A stretch of DNA of 9,833 nucleotides from an uncultured Collinsella sp. (GCA_902479205.1 CABSNX010000062.1:1-9833); one strand, 5' to 3'; counted from the first letter of the stretch, positions 1 to 6,552 are shown. A program made the numbers and translations. The notes: generated from the sequence alone by a model not told the origin.

Positions 1-31
1 TCGTGGGCTCGGAGATGTGTATAAGAGACAG
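1..31 (+). other. Residual Nextera sequencing adapter (artefact)
   Basis: These 31 bases match the Illumina Nextera Read 2 transposase adapter minus its first three bases. Positions 13-31 are exactly the 19-bp Tn5 mosaic end, AGATGTGTATAAGAGACAG. This is library-preparation sequence left at a contig end, not genomic DNA and not a natural Tn5/IS50 insertion. Any reading frame running through it is meaningless. Genomic sequence starts at about position 32. Confidence 0.97.
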
Positions 32-410
32 CAAACGCACCGATCACGGGCAGCGCTTTAACCTCGCCGGTAACGGAAACGGACGAGACGCCGCCCGCAT
101 CGGCCCGACCAAGCTCGATATCCCACGACAGGGGCCCGCCGGCATGGAAAATCGAAACGTCGGGAACCGCGGCAAGACGGCGGCGGGCAAACTCCTTAAT
201 ATCCTCGTCATCCCCCACCGTCGTCGTGGTCATGAGCCGCGCGGTCTCGGCGGCGGCAGACTCCATGACCGCGCGTGTATAGAGCAGGCACACCGGCTGC
301 AGCGCCAACAGGACGAGCGTCAGAAACGTCGGCAGTAGGAATGCCGCCTCGACCGTAGACTGCGCCCGGTCCTCGCGCGTGACATCAATAGAGCACGATG
401 TCCTTAGCAC
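32..410 (-). CDS. tadE: TadE-like prepilin, C-terminus cut by contig edge
   Basis: About 126 genomic residues are visible before the frame runs into the adapter. A short N-terminal leader precedes Arg-Ala-Gln-Ser-Thr-Val-Glu (residues 15-21) and then a hydrophobic helix (about 22-44). This is the class III prepilin/TadE layout, with the conserved Glu at +5 if cleavage falls after Ala16. An extracellular domain of mixed composition follows. TadE proteins are minor pseudopilins of the Tad pilus, processed by the TadV-type peptidase. The start is uncertain. GTG at 410 is the first plausible in-frame start; it overlaps the end of the upstream prepilin gene by 26 bp and lacks a clear ribosome site. 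The ATG at 385-383 that overlaps the upstream stop is out of frame and soon meets a stop. The true C-terminus is off the left edge. Confidence 0.8.
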
Positions 411-603
411 CCGCAGCAGCGTCGACAACCGATGTCGAGGTGACGCCGTGAGACGCCGTCCTCTCGACCAGCGCCGCCAAGCGCCCATCGGCACCGGCAC
501 GCCAAAGCCCTGCGATCGCCAGCACGATGGAAAGCAGTGCCACCGTGACGATGGCGTATTCGACCGTTGCCTGGGCAGATTCCTCACGCAGGACATCATG
601 CAT
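385..603 (-). CDS. Small Flp-like prepilin (second pilin of locus)
   Basis: This 72-residue protein has a 10-residue leader, then Ser-Ala-Gln-Ala-Thr-Val-Glu-Tyr (residues 9-16), then a hydrophobic helix to about residue 33 and a short polar tail. Cleavage after Ala10 would give a mature protein with Glu5-Tyr6, the signature of Flp/type IVb prepilins. Its stretch Leu-Arg-Glu-Glu-Ser-Ala-Gln is the same as in the flp product 0.5 kb upstream, so the two are probably paralogues. The longer tail also resembles short TadE-type pseudopilins, so it could be a minor rather than a major subunit. The start ATG at 603 is supported by a strong Shine-Dalgarno site (611-620, 7-nt spacing) and lies 1 bp past the stop of the preceding gene. 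Confidence 0.8.
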   Translation of the reverse strand: MHDVLREESAQATVEYAIVTVALLSIVLAIAGLWRAGADGRLAALVERTASHGVTSTSVVDAAAGAKDIVLY

Positions 604-604
604 T

Positions 605-1168
605 TCACGACCCCTCCTTTGAGTTCATTGTCTGCGGGGTCAGGCGGACCACGCGCAGACGACACGAAGTATCACCAGCATCCGCGGCAACCGTCACCAT
701 ATCGACCCAGCCGCGTCCGTCACGCACGATGGCGCCCCACACGTTGCCCTTGATGTCAAGATAGCCGCTCAGAGCAAGTTGTGCCGTGGGCACCTCGCGA
801 TAGGCACGCAGCATATCCGCCGCCGCTTCGGTCATCGGTCGGCACTCGGACCATGCGAGACGAACAGCGACGGCATTGTTTGCAGATGAACCCGTTGCAG
901 CGTCCGCTCGCTCGTCGAGTGCTTGCAAGAACGTTTGCGCCGTGACGGCGGCATTCGCATCGGCCGCGTCTCGCGCATCGTCTATTTGAGACGCCGCAGC
1001 CGAACCCGATCCCGCATCCGCGGCAGCCCCTAAACGTTGTTGCCGTGCTGCGTTAAGCCCCCAAACCGCCACTGCCACCGCCACGACCGCACAGGCGAGC
1101 ACCAGCAACGCGCCGACGGGACGGGCGCCCTCTACAGGCTGTTGATGCCCTCGCTGATAGCGCTCCAT
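605..1168 (-). CDS. Unrecognised membrane-anchored Tad-locus protein
   Basis: I do not recognise a family. The 187-residue product has a short basic/polar N-terminus (1-17), one strongly hydrophobic helix (about 18-38), an Ala/Asp-rich probable helical stalk (about 40-92) and a compact C-terminal part (about 98-180). That part contains two cysteines, Cys109 and Cys169, which could form a disulfide outside the membrane. The topology fits a cell-surface or envelope accessory protein. It sits between two prepilin genes in the tad operon, so a role as pilus accessory or minor component is inferred from context only. ATG 1168 is chosen; it overlaps the end of flp by 37 bp with only a weak AAGG site 10 nt upstream. 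A TTG or GTG at 1108/1102 would remove the overlap but lacks a well-spaced ribosome site and would trim the helix. Confidence 0.7.
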   Translation of the reverse strand: MERYQRGHQQPVEGARPVGALLVLACAVVAVAVAVWGLNAARQQRLGAAADAGSGSAAASQIDDARDAADANAAVTAQTFLQALDERADAATGSSANNAVAVRLAWSECRPMTEAAADMLRAYREVPTAQLALSGYLDIKGNVWGAIVRDGRGWVDMVTVAADAGDTSCRLRVVRLTPQTMNSKEGS

Positions 1169-1365
1169 AGATCTTGGACCTTGCCCTTAAATGCGACGAT
1201 GGCAATGATGGCGATCACCACGAGCACACCGACCAGGATGGCGTACTCGGTGGTGCCCTGCGCGCTCTCCTCCCGCAGCAGTTCCTCGGCACGCTGGCGA
1301 GCGTGAATTGACTGGCAAAACGCCCAGCTCCAGACCTTGCCAGCAACGTCAGTCATCGTATTCAT
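1132..1365 (-). CDS. flp: Flp-family type IVb pilin (major Tad pilin candidate)
   Basis: The 77-residue product has an unusually long leader, then Glu-Glu-Ser-Ala-Gln-Gly-Thr-Thr-Glu-Tyr (residues 32-41), then a hydrophobic helix (about 42-59) and a short tail ending Ile-Asn-Ser-Leu. Glu-Tyr followed by a hydrophobic segment is the hallmark of Flp pilins. Cleavage after Ala35 places Glu at +5 and Tyr at +6. Flp is the structural subunit of Tad pili, extracted from the membrane by the TadA/TadB/TadC machine. ATG 1365 has a strong ribosome site (1371-1376, 5-nt spacing) that overlaps the tadC stop codon. A second ATG at 1356 would shorten the leader only slightly. The expected leader is about 35 residues, longer than usual for this family. 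Confidence 0.88.
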   Translation of the reverse strand: MNTMTDVAGKVWSWAFCQSIHARQRAEELLREESAQGTTEYAILVGVLVVIAIIAIVAFKGKVQDLWSAISEGINSL

Positions 1366-1368
1366 GTA

Positions 1369-1376
1369 TTCCTCCC
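1369..1376 (-). promoter_or_regulatory. Ribosome binding site of flp
   Basis: On the minus strand this reads GGGAGGAA, three bases before ATG 1365, with the GGGAGG core five bases before it. Its first base is the last base of the tadC stop codon. This strong independent site fits the need to make the major pilin in larger amounts than the assembly proteins, and it decides the start of flp. Confidence 0.75.
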
Positions 1377-2017
1377 TACATCATCCCGCCTGCTCCCAGC
1401 AGCGGGCCCAATATGGACAGAAGCAACGCCGGCAAGATGAGCGTGCCGGTGGGAATCAGCAGCTTGACCGGCGCGCGCTCGATCTCGCGCTCGACCGCGG
1501 CGCGATGGGCCGCGCGAATCTCGCGACTTTGAGCCGCCAGCGTCTCGGCAAGCGGGGCACCGAGGGCAAGCGCCTGCCCCGCTGTGATGGCAAAGGTCTC
1601 GAGCGCCCGCACATCCAGGTCGCGCGCGGCCGCCAGAAGCTCGTCCTCGCGCGTCCCCACGCCCACCTGCCACGCCATGCAGGCTCGCTCAAGGCGGATC
1701 GCCAACGTCGATCGGCGATTGGCGCAAAAAACCTCAAGCGCCGCATCGAACGAAAGGCCGGCCGAAAGCCCCAGACGCACCACGTCGATCATCTCGGACA
1801 CCTCGCCAAGCGACACCTGCGCCGTACCACCCGTGCCGAGCATGCCCTTCAACCGTGTTACCAGGACATCGGTCACCAAGCGGGCAGCCGCGACAACCAG
1901 CAGCGCCTCGCATTTGCAGACCTGGGCGATCTTGCATGCGTCCGCACGATTGAGCCCCGTCGCGACAAACACGCTGAGCGCGCACAGGCATGCCGCGACC
2001 CCGACCAGGGCGCTCAT
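1376..2017 (-). CDS. tadC: Tad inner-membrane platform protein TadC
   Basis: The 213-residue product belongs to the type II secretion F (GspF/T2SF) platform family. An N-terminal hydrophobic helix (about 2-20) and a second weakly hydrophobic stretch (about 38-54) precede a cytoplasmic helical domain (about 70-180). That domain carries the family-typical pattern Val-Val-Arg-Leu-Gly-Leu-Ser-Ala-Gly-Leu-Ser (79-89), then a C-terminal membrane helix (about 186-208). TadC works with TadB as the membrane platform that couples TadA ATP hydrolysis to pilin movement. The start is ATG 2017, which overlaps the tadB stop in an ATGA junction. The frame is open up to 2155, but that extension is Arg/Cys-rich shadow of tadB and is rejected. 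At 213 residues it is shorter than many TadC proteins. Confidence 0.88.
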   Translation of the reverse strand: MSALVGVAACLCALSVFVATGLNRADACKIAQVCKCEALLVVAAARLVTDVLVTRLKGMLGTGGTAQVSLGEVSEMIDVVRLGLSAGLSFDAALEVFCANRRSTLAIRLERACMAWQVGVGTREDELLAAARDLDVRALETFAITAGQALALGAPLAETLAAQSREIRAAHRAAVEREIERAPVKLLIPTGTLILPALLLSILGPLLGAGGMM

Positions 2018-2940
2018 AGCTCCACCCGCATAATGCGCCGGATAACCACCAGCGCGACGGCGTTGAGGGCAAGTCCCAGTACCACGGCACCGGCACCCGC
2101 CGGCGTTGCAAGGCCGCGGCGAAAGTCGGCCGAAAGCAGCGCCAGCACCGCGCACATACCCGCCGGCATCGCCGAGACCATGTGTGCCGACATACGAGCC
2201 TGCGATGTCTTGACGTCCAAGCGGCGCTTGAGCTCAATGCGCTCCCCCACCATGCTCGACGCCTCGGACAACAGGTCGGCAAGCGGGGCACCGGTTCGCT
2301 GCGACACCTTAAGCGCCAAGGTGACAAGCGAAAGGCCGGGGGCATCGATACGGTCGAGTAGGTCATCCAACGCATCAGTCGCCGAGACGCCGCAGTCGAT
2401 CGCCGCCGCCACGCGCAAAAACTCGGTATGCACCGGCTCTTGCGCGTGAGTTCCCACAAACCTCATGCCCTGGGCCAGCGAATGACCCGAGGCGAGCGAC
2501 ATAGAGAGCGCCGTAAAGGCCTCGGGCATGGCTTCTTCCACATCGTGTTGCTCGCGGCGACGGTCGAAGGTGTCGCGAGCGGCGCCTACGCCAAACGGTG
2601 CGAGCAGCCCCAGGACAAAGCCGATGGGCGACAGCGATACGACAGTCAGGACAATGCCGCAGACACCACTCGATAGCAGCAAGCATGCCAGGCGCGCCTC
2701 GTCATCCTCGATAACAAGGCCAAGGCGATGTGCTGGAACCAGCGCCGCCCAGGAGCGGGCAATCTTTTTTAGCAGGTCGTTTTCTACCAACTCGCGCGGC
2801 AGCTTCTCGACCACCGACTCAAGCGCATGACTGACCAGTTCCGCCGGCGGCACGCGCGACACACGAGGCTCCGCCCCGCACGCCACCGCGGCAGAAAGCC
2901 CTGTCAAGCCCCCTACGACGAGGGGCACAACGATCTCCAT
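2014..2940 (-). CDS. tadB: Tad inner-membrane platform protein TadB
   Basis: The 308-residue product is a GspF/T2SF-family platform protein, longer than TadC, as is usual. An N-terminal helix (about 3-21) is followed by a cytoplasmic segment and a pair of membrane helices (about 84-120). The T2SF domain comes next (about 135-245), with Glu-Glu-Ala-Met-Pro-Glu-Ala (135-141) and Ser-Leu-Ala-Ser-Gly-His-Ser-Leu (148-155). The protein ends with two membrane helices (about 254-270 and 282-300). It probably forms a heteromeric platform with TadC that contacts the TadA hexamer. ATG 2940 lies inside the last 28 bp of tadA and has a near-consensus ribosome site AGGAGGTGG at 2945-2953. The stop overlaps the tadC start by 4 bp. 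Confidence 0.92.
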   Translation of the reverse strand: MEIVVPLVVGGLTGLSAAVACGAEPRVSRVPPAELVSHALESVVEKLPRELVENDLLKKIARSWAALVPAHRLGLVIEDDEARLACLLLSSGVCGIVLTVVSLSPIGFVLGLLAPFGVGAARDTFDRRREQHDVEEAMPEAFTALSMSLASGHSLAQGMRFVGTHAQEPVHTEFLRVAAAIDCGVSATDALDDLLDRIDAPGLSLVTLALKVSQRTGAPLADLLSEASSMVGERIELKRRLDVKTSQARMSAHMVSAMPAGMCAVLALLSADFRRGLATPAGAGAVVLGLALNAVALVVIRRIMRVEL

Positions 2941-4241
2941 TCGTCCACCTCCTCTTGTGTGAGCGTTCCCGAGCGCAGGCCCTCCGCGATAAACGGAGGC
3001 TCGCGATCGAGCGTCCAGGTGCGCGCGGCGGCATCGAACGTCACGTAGCGCTCAAGCTCCACGCCGCCTGACGTGCCGCGTCGCACCCCCGAATAGGAGG
3101 ACACGAAACGCCTGCCGTCCGCATGACGCTCGGACATCACGATGCCGTCGAGCGCCATGGCAATCTGCTCCTCGATAAGCTCGCTCGGCAGATCGATGCC
3201 ATAGCGCGCAAGCAGCGTCAAACGCACCACGGTCTCCTGCTCGGTGCCCGCATGAAGCGTGGTGAGCGATCCGTCGTGCCCGGTGTTCATGGCCTGCAGC
3301 ATGTCGCAACATTCCGCACCGCGCACCTCACCCACCACAATACGGTCGGGACGCATGCGCAGGGCGTTGGTCACCAGATCGCGGATTGTCACCGCGCCCT
3401 CGCCCTCAATTGAAGCCTCGCGCGCCTCCAGGCGAACCACATGCGGGTGATGCGCAAACTTGAGCTCGGCGGAGTCCTCGATCGTCACGATGCGCTCGCC
3501 GGTGGATATCTCGCACGACAGCGCGTTGAGCAGCGTGGTCTTGCCCGATCCCGTGCCACCCGCAACCGCCAGATCTTGACGCAGCGACACCGCACACGAC
3601 AGAAGTTGCGCATACCAAAGCGGCAGCGACCCCAGGCCCACAAGCTCGTCCAACGAACAGATGCGATCTGAGAACTTGCGGATGGTGAGGATTGGTCCAT
3701 CAATCGCCACGGGCGGGATCACCGCGTTGACGCGATAGCCCGTCTTGAGGCGGGCGTTGACAATGGGGCTGCGCTCGTCGATGCGCCTGCCCAGCGGCGA
3801 GATGATGCGATCGATGAGCACGCGGATCTGCTCGTCATCCTCAAATGCATGCTCGATGGGATATAAGACGCCGCCGCGTTCAAAGAAAGCCGAGCGGCAA
3901 CCGTTGACCATGATCTCGGTGACGGTGTCGTCCTCGATGAGCGGCTGCAGCGGGCCCAGGCCCACCACGTCGTCCAAGATCTCGTCGATGATGATCTCGC
4001 GCTCGGGCGTCGCCAGGTCGCCCGGCTCCTCCACGTTGAGCGCCGCCTCCACCGCAGGACGCAATTCCGAGCGGGCGCGCGCCGGATCGATGTATGCGCT
4101 GATACGCGCCACCTCGTCATAGCCCATGCGGTCCATCACGGCGCGCTTGGTGCGGCGCTTGACGGCACGGTGGCGCCCCGCATCAACAGGCGCCGCCGCC
4201 GCGGCCGCACCGGCTTCCTTAATCCTTGTTTGCAAGCTCAT
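2913..4241 (-). CDS. tadA: Tad pilus assembly ATPase TadA/CpaF
   Basis: The 442-residue product is a secretion ATPase of the TadA/VirB11/CpaF branch. The N-terminal half (about 35-200) contains the CpaF-typical Gly-Leu-Gly-Pro-Leu-Gln-Pro-Leu (94-101) and Ile-Met-Val-Asn-Gly (110-114). The C-terminal catalytic domain has Walker A Gly-Gly-Thr-Gly-Ser-Gly-Lys-Thr (228-235), an Asp box Thr-Ile-Glu-Asp-Ser-Ala-Glu-Leu (253-260), Walker B around Asp-Arg-Ile-Val-Val-Gly-Glu-Val-Arg-Gly (299-308), and a His box Gly-His-Asp-Gly-Ser-Leu-Thr-Thr-Leu-His-Ala (321-331). All expected catalytic elements look intact. It should form a cytoplasmic hexamer driving pilus assembly. ATG 4241 overlaps the cpaE stop in an ATGA junction, with a GAGGGTG site upstream. 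The N-terminal 20 residues are Ala-rich and probably disordered. Confidence 0.96.
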   Translation of the reverse strand: MSLQTRIKEAGAAAAAAPVDAGRHRAVKRRTKRAVMDRMGYDEVARISAYIDPARARSELRPAVEAALNVEEPGDLATPEREIIIDEILDDVVGLGPLQPLIEDDTVTEIMVNGCRSAFFERGGVLYPIEHAFEDDEQIRVLIDRIISPLGRRIDERSPIVNARLKTGYRVNAVIPPVAIDGPILTIRKFSDRICSLDELVGLGSLPLWYAQLLSCAVSLRQDLAVAGGTGSGKTTLLNALSCEISTGERIVTIEDSAELKFAHHPHVVRLEAREASIEGEGAVTIRDLVTNALRMRPDRIVVGEVRGAECCDMLQAMNTGHDGSLTTLHAGTEQETVVRLTLLARYGIDLPSELIEEQIAMALDGIVMSERHADGRRFVSSYSGVRRGTSGGVELERYVTFDAAARTWTLDREPPFIAEGLRSGTLTQEEVDEWRSLCPSS

Positions 4242-5881
4242 CGCGAATCACCCTCGCGCGACCAGGGAAGACGGATACGTGGGCGCTCGGTGCGCGTCGC
4301 GCGGTCGGTGACCATGTCACTCCAGGGACCGACGGCGCAGCCCAGCTCCACGAGCATCTCGCGCGTGGCTTCGCGCACGCTGGTGGCAAAAGCGCTGGTC
4401 TGGCCCACCGCCTCGTCAGCACGGCCGAATGCCATGAGCGCCGTCAAGTCCTGCCCGCCGTCGGCGATGCGAATCTTGGAGCTCAACGCGCAGGCAATCT
4501 CAAAGCGCATGGCGACATCCTCGTCGGCGCCGCGCGCGCCAAACCGGTTGAATACGGCGCTCATGCGCGTACGCGGCACGCCCACACGGCTCGCCAACTC
4601 GATGACGCGTGCCGCGGACGTCGCAGACGACACCGATGGATCGCCCACGACCAGGCAGCGGTCGCTCGCCGCCACCGCGGCCGCCACGGCGTCGCCCCAA
4701 AAGACCGAGGTGTCGACAAGCACCACGTCGGATTCGTGGCGCAAGACATCGAGCAACAGCTCCACCGGACGCGCCATGAGCTCGGCCTGTTCGGGCGCGG
4801 CGACCGGACCCCAAAGCGTGACGCCCGGGGCCACGCGCATCGAGGCGGCCACGATGTCCGATTCGGCAAGTGCGCCCGCAGCCGATGGCTCGATAAGCGT
4901 CGCCATGTCATGCGGGGCATCGGCACCCAACAGGTCGTAAAGGTTTCCAAACATCAGGTCCAAGTCGAGCACGGCGGCACGCAGGCCCAGCAGCGACGCC
5001 GCGTGCGCCATGGTGGCGACGATCGTCGACTTGCCGCAACCGCCCGAACCCGAGACGGCGCAGACAACCGGGGCTCGATGCGCCGGGGCGGCGGCATCCG
5101 CCGGCGGCGTGGGGGCAGGCGGCGCCGACACGGGCGGCAACGTTCCCGTCTCCCCGGCAGCGCTCATATGCTGCGCCCAAGCCGGCATGGCAGGTTGATC
5201 GGCCCGCGGGGCCGAGTCTGGAGACTTCACGGCCGCATCGGCACGAACATTGTCGTTCCCGGCAAGCCCCTCAACCTCGTCGAGCTCATCGACCAGGCTC
5301 ACGCCATGCACGCATCCCATATCTACAGCCAAAAGATCCTCGCCATACGGCACCGGCTCTCCGACTTCATCGTATGCAAGGGGGTCCCGGGGACACCGAC
5401 CATGCTCGGCTTCCGCTTTTCCACAATCATCAACACGCGGGCCTCTTGTAGCGCGAGGCGCCCCGGGTTCCCTATCAACAAAAGCATCGGGCTCAATCGT
5501 CAGACACCGGTCGTAATCAACCGTTCCCTCGCCCGCGCGCCCGTTGCCGCATATGCTGCGCGCAGCGATAACCTCGGTCGCCCCCGCGCGAAACAGCCCC
5601 TCGATATCCGAAGGATCGAGCGTCTCTATCAGTACGACCACGCGGCTCACACGGCCCTCGGCCGTCAGGCGTGCAACAGTCTTTCGCACGTCTTCGGCAT
5701 CGAACAGGGCTGCCGCGATAATCGCCGCCCCGCGACGCGACGGAAACGCCCGCGCCATGGACACCAGCCCATCCAGGTCGCCCACGCGAAGCACCTGCGC
5801 GCCCGCATCGCGACCCTCGACTTCCCGCTGCAGCAATCCGTAATCACCACACGCGCAGCATGCAAGCCAGATCGCCTTCAT
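4238..5881 (-). CDS. cpaE: CpaE/TadZ-like pilus localisation ATPase
   Basis: The 547-residue product has the CpaE/TadZ layout. An N-terminal receiver-like alpha/beta domain (about 1-112) is followed by a long acidic, Pro/Ala-rich linker (about 115-268) and a MinD/ParA-type P-loop domain (about 270-515). The P-loop reads Ser-Gly-Ser-Gly-Gly-Cys-Gly-Lys-Ser-Thr (277-286), and Asp-Leu-Asp-Leu-Met-Phe-Gly-Asn (306-313) is characteristic of CpaE. The signature lysine of the deviant Walker A box is replaced by Ser, so the catalytic Lys284 is present but ParA-type dimer activation may differ. TadZ/CpaE proteins place the Tad machine in the cell. ATG 5881 overlaps the cpaB stop by one base (TGATG). 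GTG 5884 directly before it is an equally possible start, adding one residue. A GGAGG site lies 9 or 6 nt upstream respectively. Confidence 0.9.
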   Translation of the reverse strand: MKAIWLACCACGDYGLLQREVEGRDAGAQVLRVGDLDGLVSMARAFPSRRGAAIIAAALFDAEDVRKTVARLTAEGRVSRVVVLIETLDPSDIEGLFRAGATEVIAARSICGNGRAGEGTVDYDRCLTIEPDAFVDREPGAPRATRGPRVDDCGKAEAEHGRCPRDPLAYDEVGEPVPYGEDLLAVDMGCVHGVSLVDELDEVEGLAGNDNVRADAAVKSPDSAPRADQPAMPAWAQHMSAAGETGTLPPVSAPPAPTPPADAAAPAHRAPVVCAVSGSGGCGKSTIVATMAHAASLLGLRAAVLDLDLMFGNLYDLLGADAPHDMATLIEPSAAGALAESDIVAASMRVAPGVTLWGPVAAPEQAELMARPVELLLDVLRHESDVVLVDTSVFWGDAVAAAVAASDRCLVVGDPSVSSATSAARVIELASRVGVPRTRMSAVFNRFGARGADEDVAMRFEIACALSSKIRIADGGQDLTALMAFGRADEAVGQTSAFATSVREATREMLVELGCAVGPWSDMVTDRATRTERPRIRLPWSREGDSR

Positions 5882-6540
5882 CACTCGTCGCCTCCGCTCT
5901 TTTTGCCGCGCACCGTGGCGGGAATCGTCAAACTGACCGTCCCCTTGCCCGAGGCCCCCAGCAATTCCTTAACGTCTTCGGGGTCGGCCGCCAGCGTCAC
6001 CCATTCGATCTTGCCTTCACGCGTGGCGCCGGCATCTTCGCTGGTATCGATTACGCGCGCGCCGCACAGCCGATCGGTCACGCCGTCCTTTTGCACGTAC
6101 ACGTCCACGTAGCTGCCCACGCCCGTGGCGCCCCCGACCGAATGCTCGGCATCGACCGCCACCGAAACGGCGACCTTGCCTTTGGGCACCTCGAGCGTGT
6201 GGGTTTCGGCCTTGGTGTAGACATCGCAAATCACGGCATTTTTAGGGATGCGCGAGGTCGTCACGTCGCCGCGCACCTGGCGCAGCTCGGTCGCCGCATC
6301 GCGCGGCAACAGGCTCGCCAGCCATTCCTGGGTTATGACATTGGTCTCGTCGAGGGTCTCGCCCACATCGATATCACGCGCCGCGACGCACACCTCGACG
6401 CGATCGCCGCCATACTTGGCCAGCGTCTCGGCCTGGACCTGCTCAGCCTGCGAGCGAATCGACGATGCGTAGACCATGCAGAGCAGCGCGGCGAGCACAC
6501 CCGCGATTAGACTGATGGCGATGCGCTTGCTCTTGTTCAC
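5881..6540 (-). CDS. cpaB: Tad pilus assembly protein CpaB/RcpC
   Basis: The 219-residue product has a basic N-terminus, one membrane helix (about 8-27), a periplasmic/extracytoplasmic SAF-type domain (about 48-115) with Ala-Arg-Asp-Ile-Asp-Val-Gly-Glu-Thr-Leu, and an RcpC-type C-terminal region (about 120-212) containing Gly-Ser-Tyr-Val-Asp-Val-Tyr-Val. In diderm bacteria CpaB/RcpC is tied to the outer-membrane secretin; here the next gene is cpaE with no secretin between them. It is the first gene of the operon. GTG 6540 is chosen over the in-frame TTG at 6555 because an AGAGGAG ribosome site (6546-6552) lies 5 nt before the GTG and would be inside the coding region otherwise. Two cysteines (about residues 21 and 51) are in or near the membrane segment. 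Confidence 0.9.
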   Translation of the reverse strand: MNKSKRIAISLIAGVLAALLCMVYASSIRSQAEQVQAETLAKYGGDRVEVCVAARDIDVGETLDETNVITQEWLASLLPRDAATELRQVRGDVTTSRIPKNAVICDVYTKAETHTLEVPKGKVAVSVAVDAEHSVGGATGVGSYVDVYVQKDGVTDRLCGARVIDTSEDAGATREGKIEWVTLAADPEDVKELLGASGKGTVSLTIPATVRGKKSGGDE

Positions 6541-6545
6541 GGCCG

Positions 6546-6552
6546 CTCCTCT
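6546..6552 (-). promoter_or_regulatory. Ribosome binding site of cpaB
   Basis: The minus strand reads AGAGGAG, five bases before GTG 6540. It overlaps the in-frame TTG at 6555-6553 by position, so it selects the GTG as the true start of cpaB. Confidence 0.75.

Noticed and set aside
13..31. Natural Tn5/IS50 transposon end
   Set aside because: The match is to the engineered mosaic end together with the Nextera adapter tail, at the very edge of the window, so library artefact is the simple explanation.
3..338. A forward reading frame starting at the left edge
   Set aside because: Its start lies in adapter sequence and it is antisense to the tadE-like gene.
2018..2155. Upstream extension of tadC
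   Set aside because: The extra residues are Arg/Gly/Cys-rich shadow of tadB. ATG 2017 gives the usual 4-bp overlap and starts directly in the first membrane helix.
1337..2449. A 370-codon open frame on the plus strand
   Set aside because: It lies antisense to tadC and tadB, has shadow-type Arg/Ser/Ala composition and no motif. Both minus-strand genes are well supported.
4226..6112. A 628-codon open frame on the plus strand
   Set aside because: It is antisense to cpaE and cpaB, rich in Arg, His and Ala, and shows no recognisable domain or ribosome site. Long antisense frames are expected in high-GC genes with strong third-position bias. The opposite strand encodes a clear P-loop protein.
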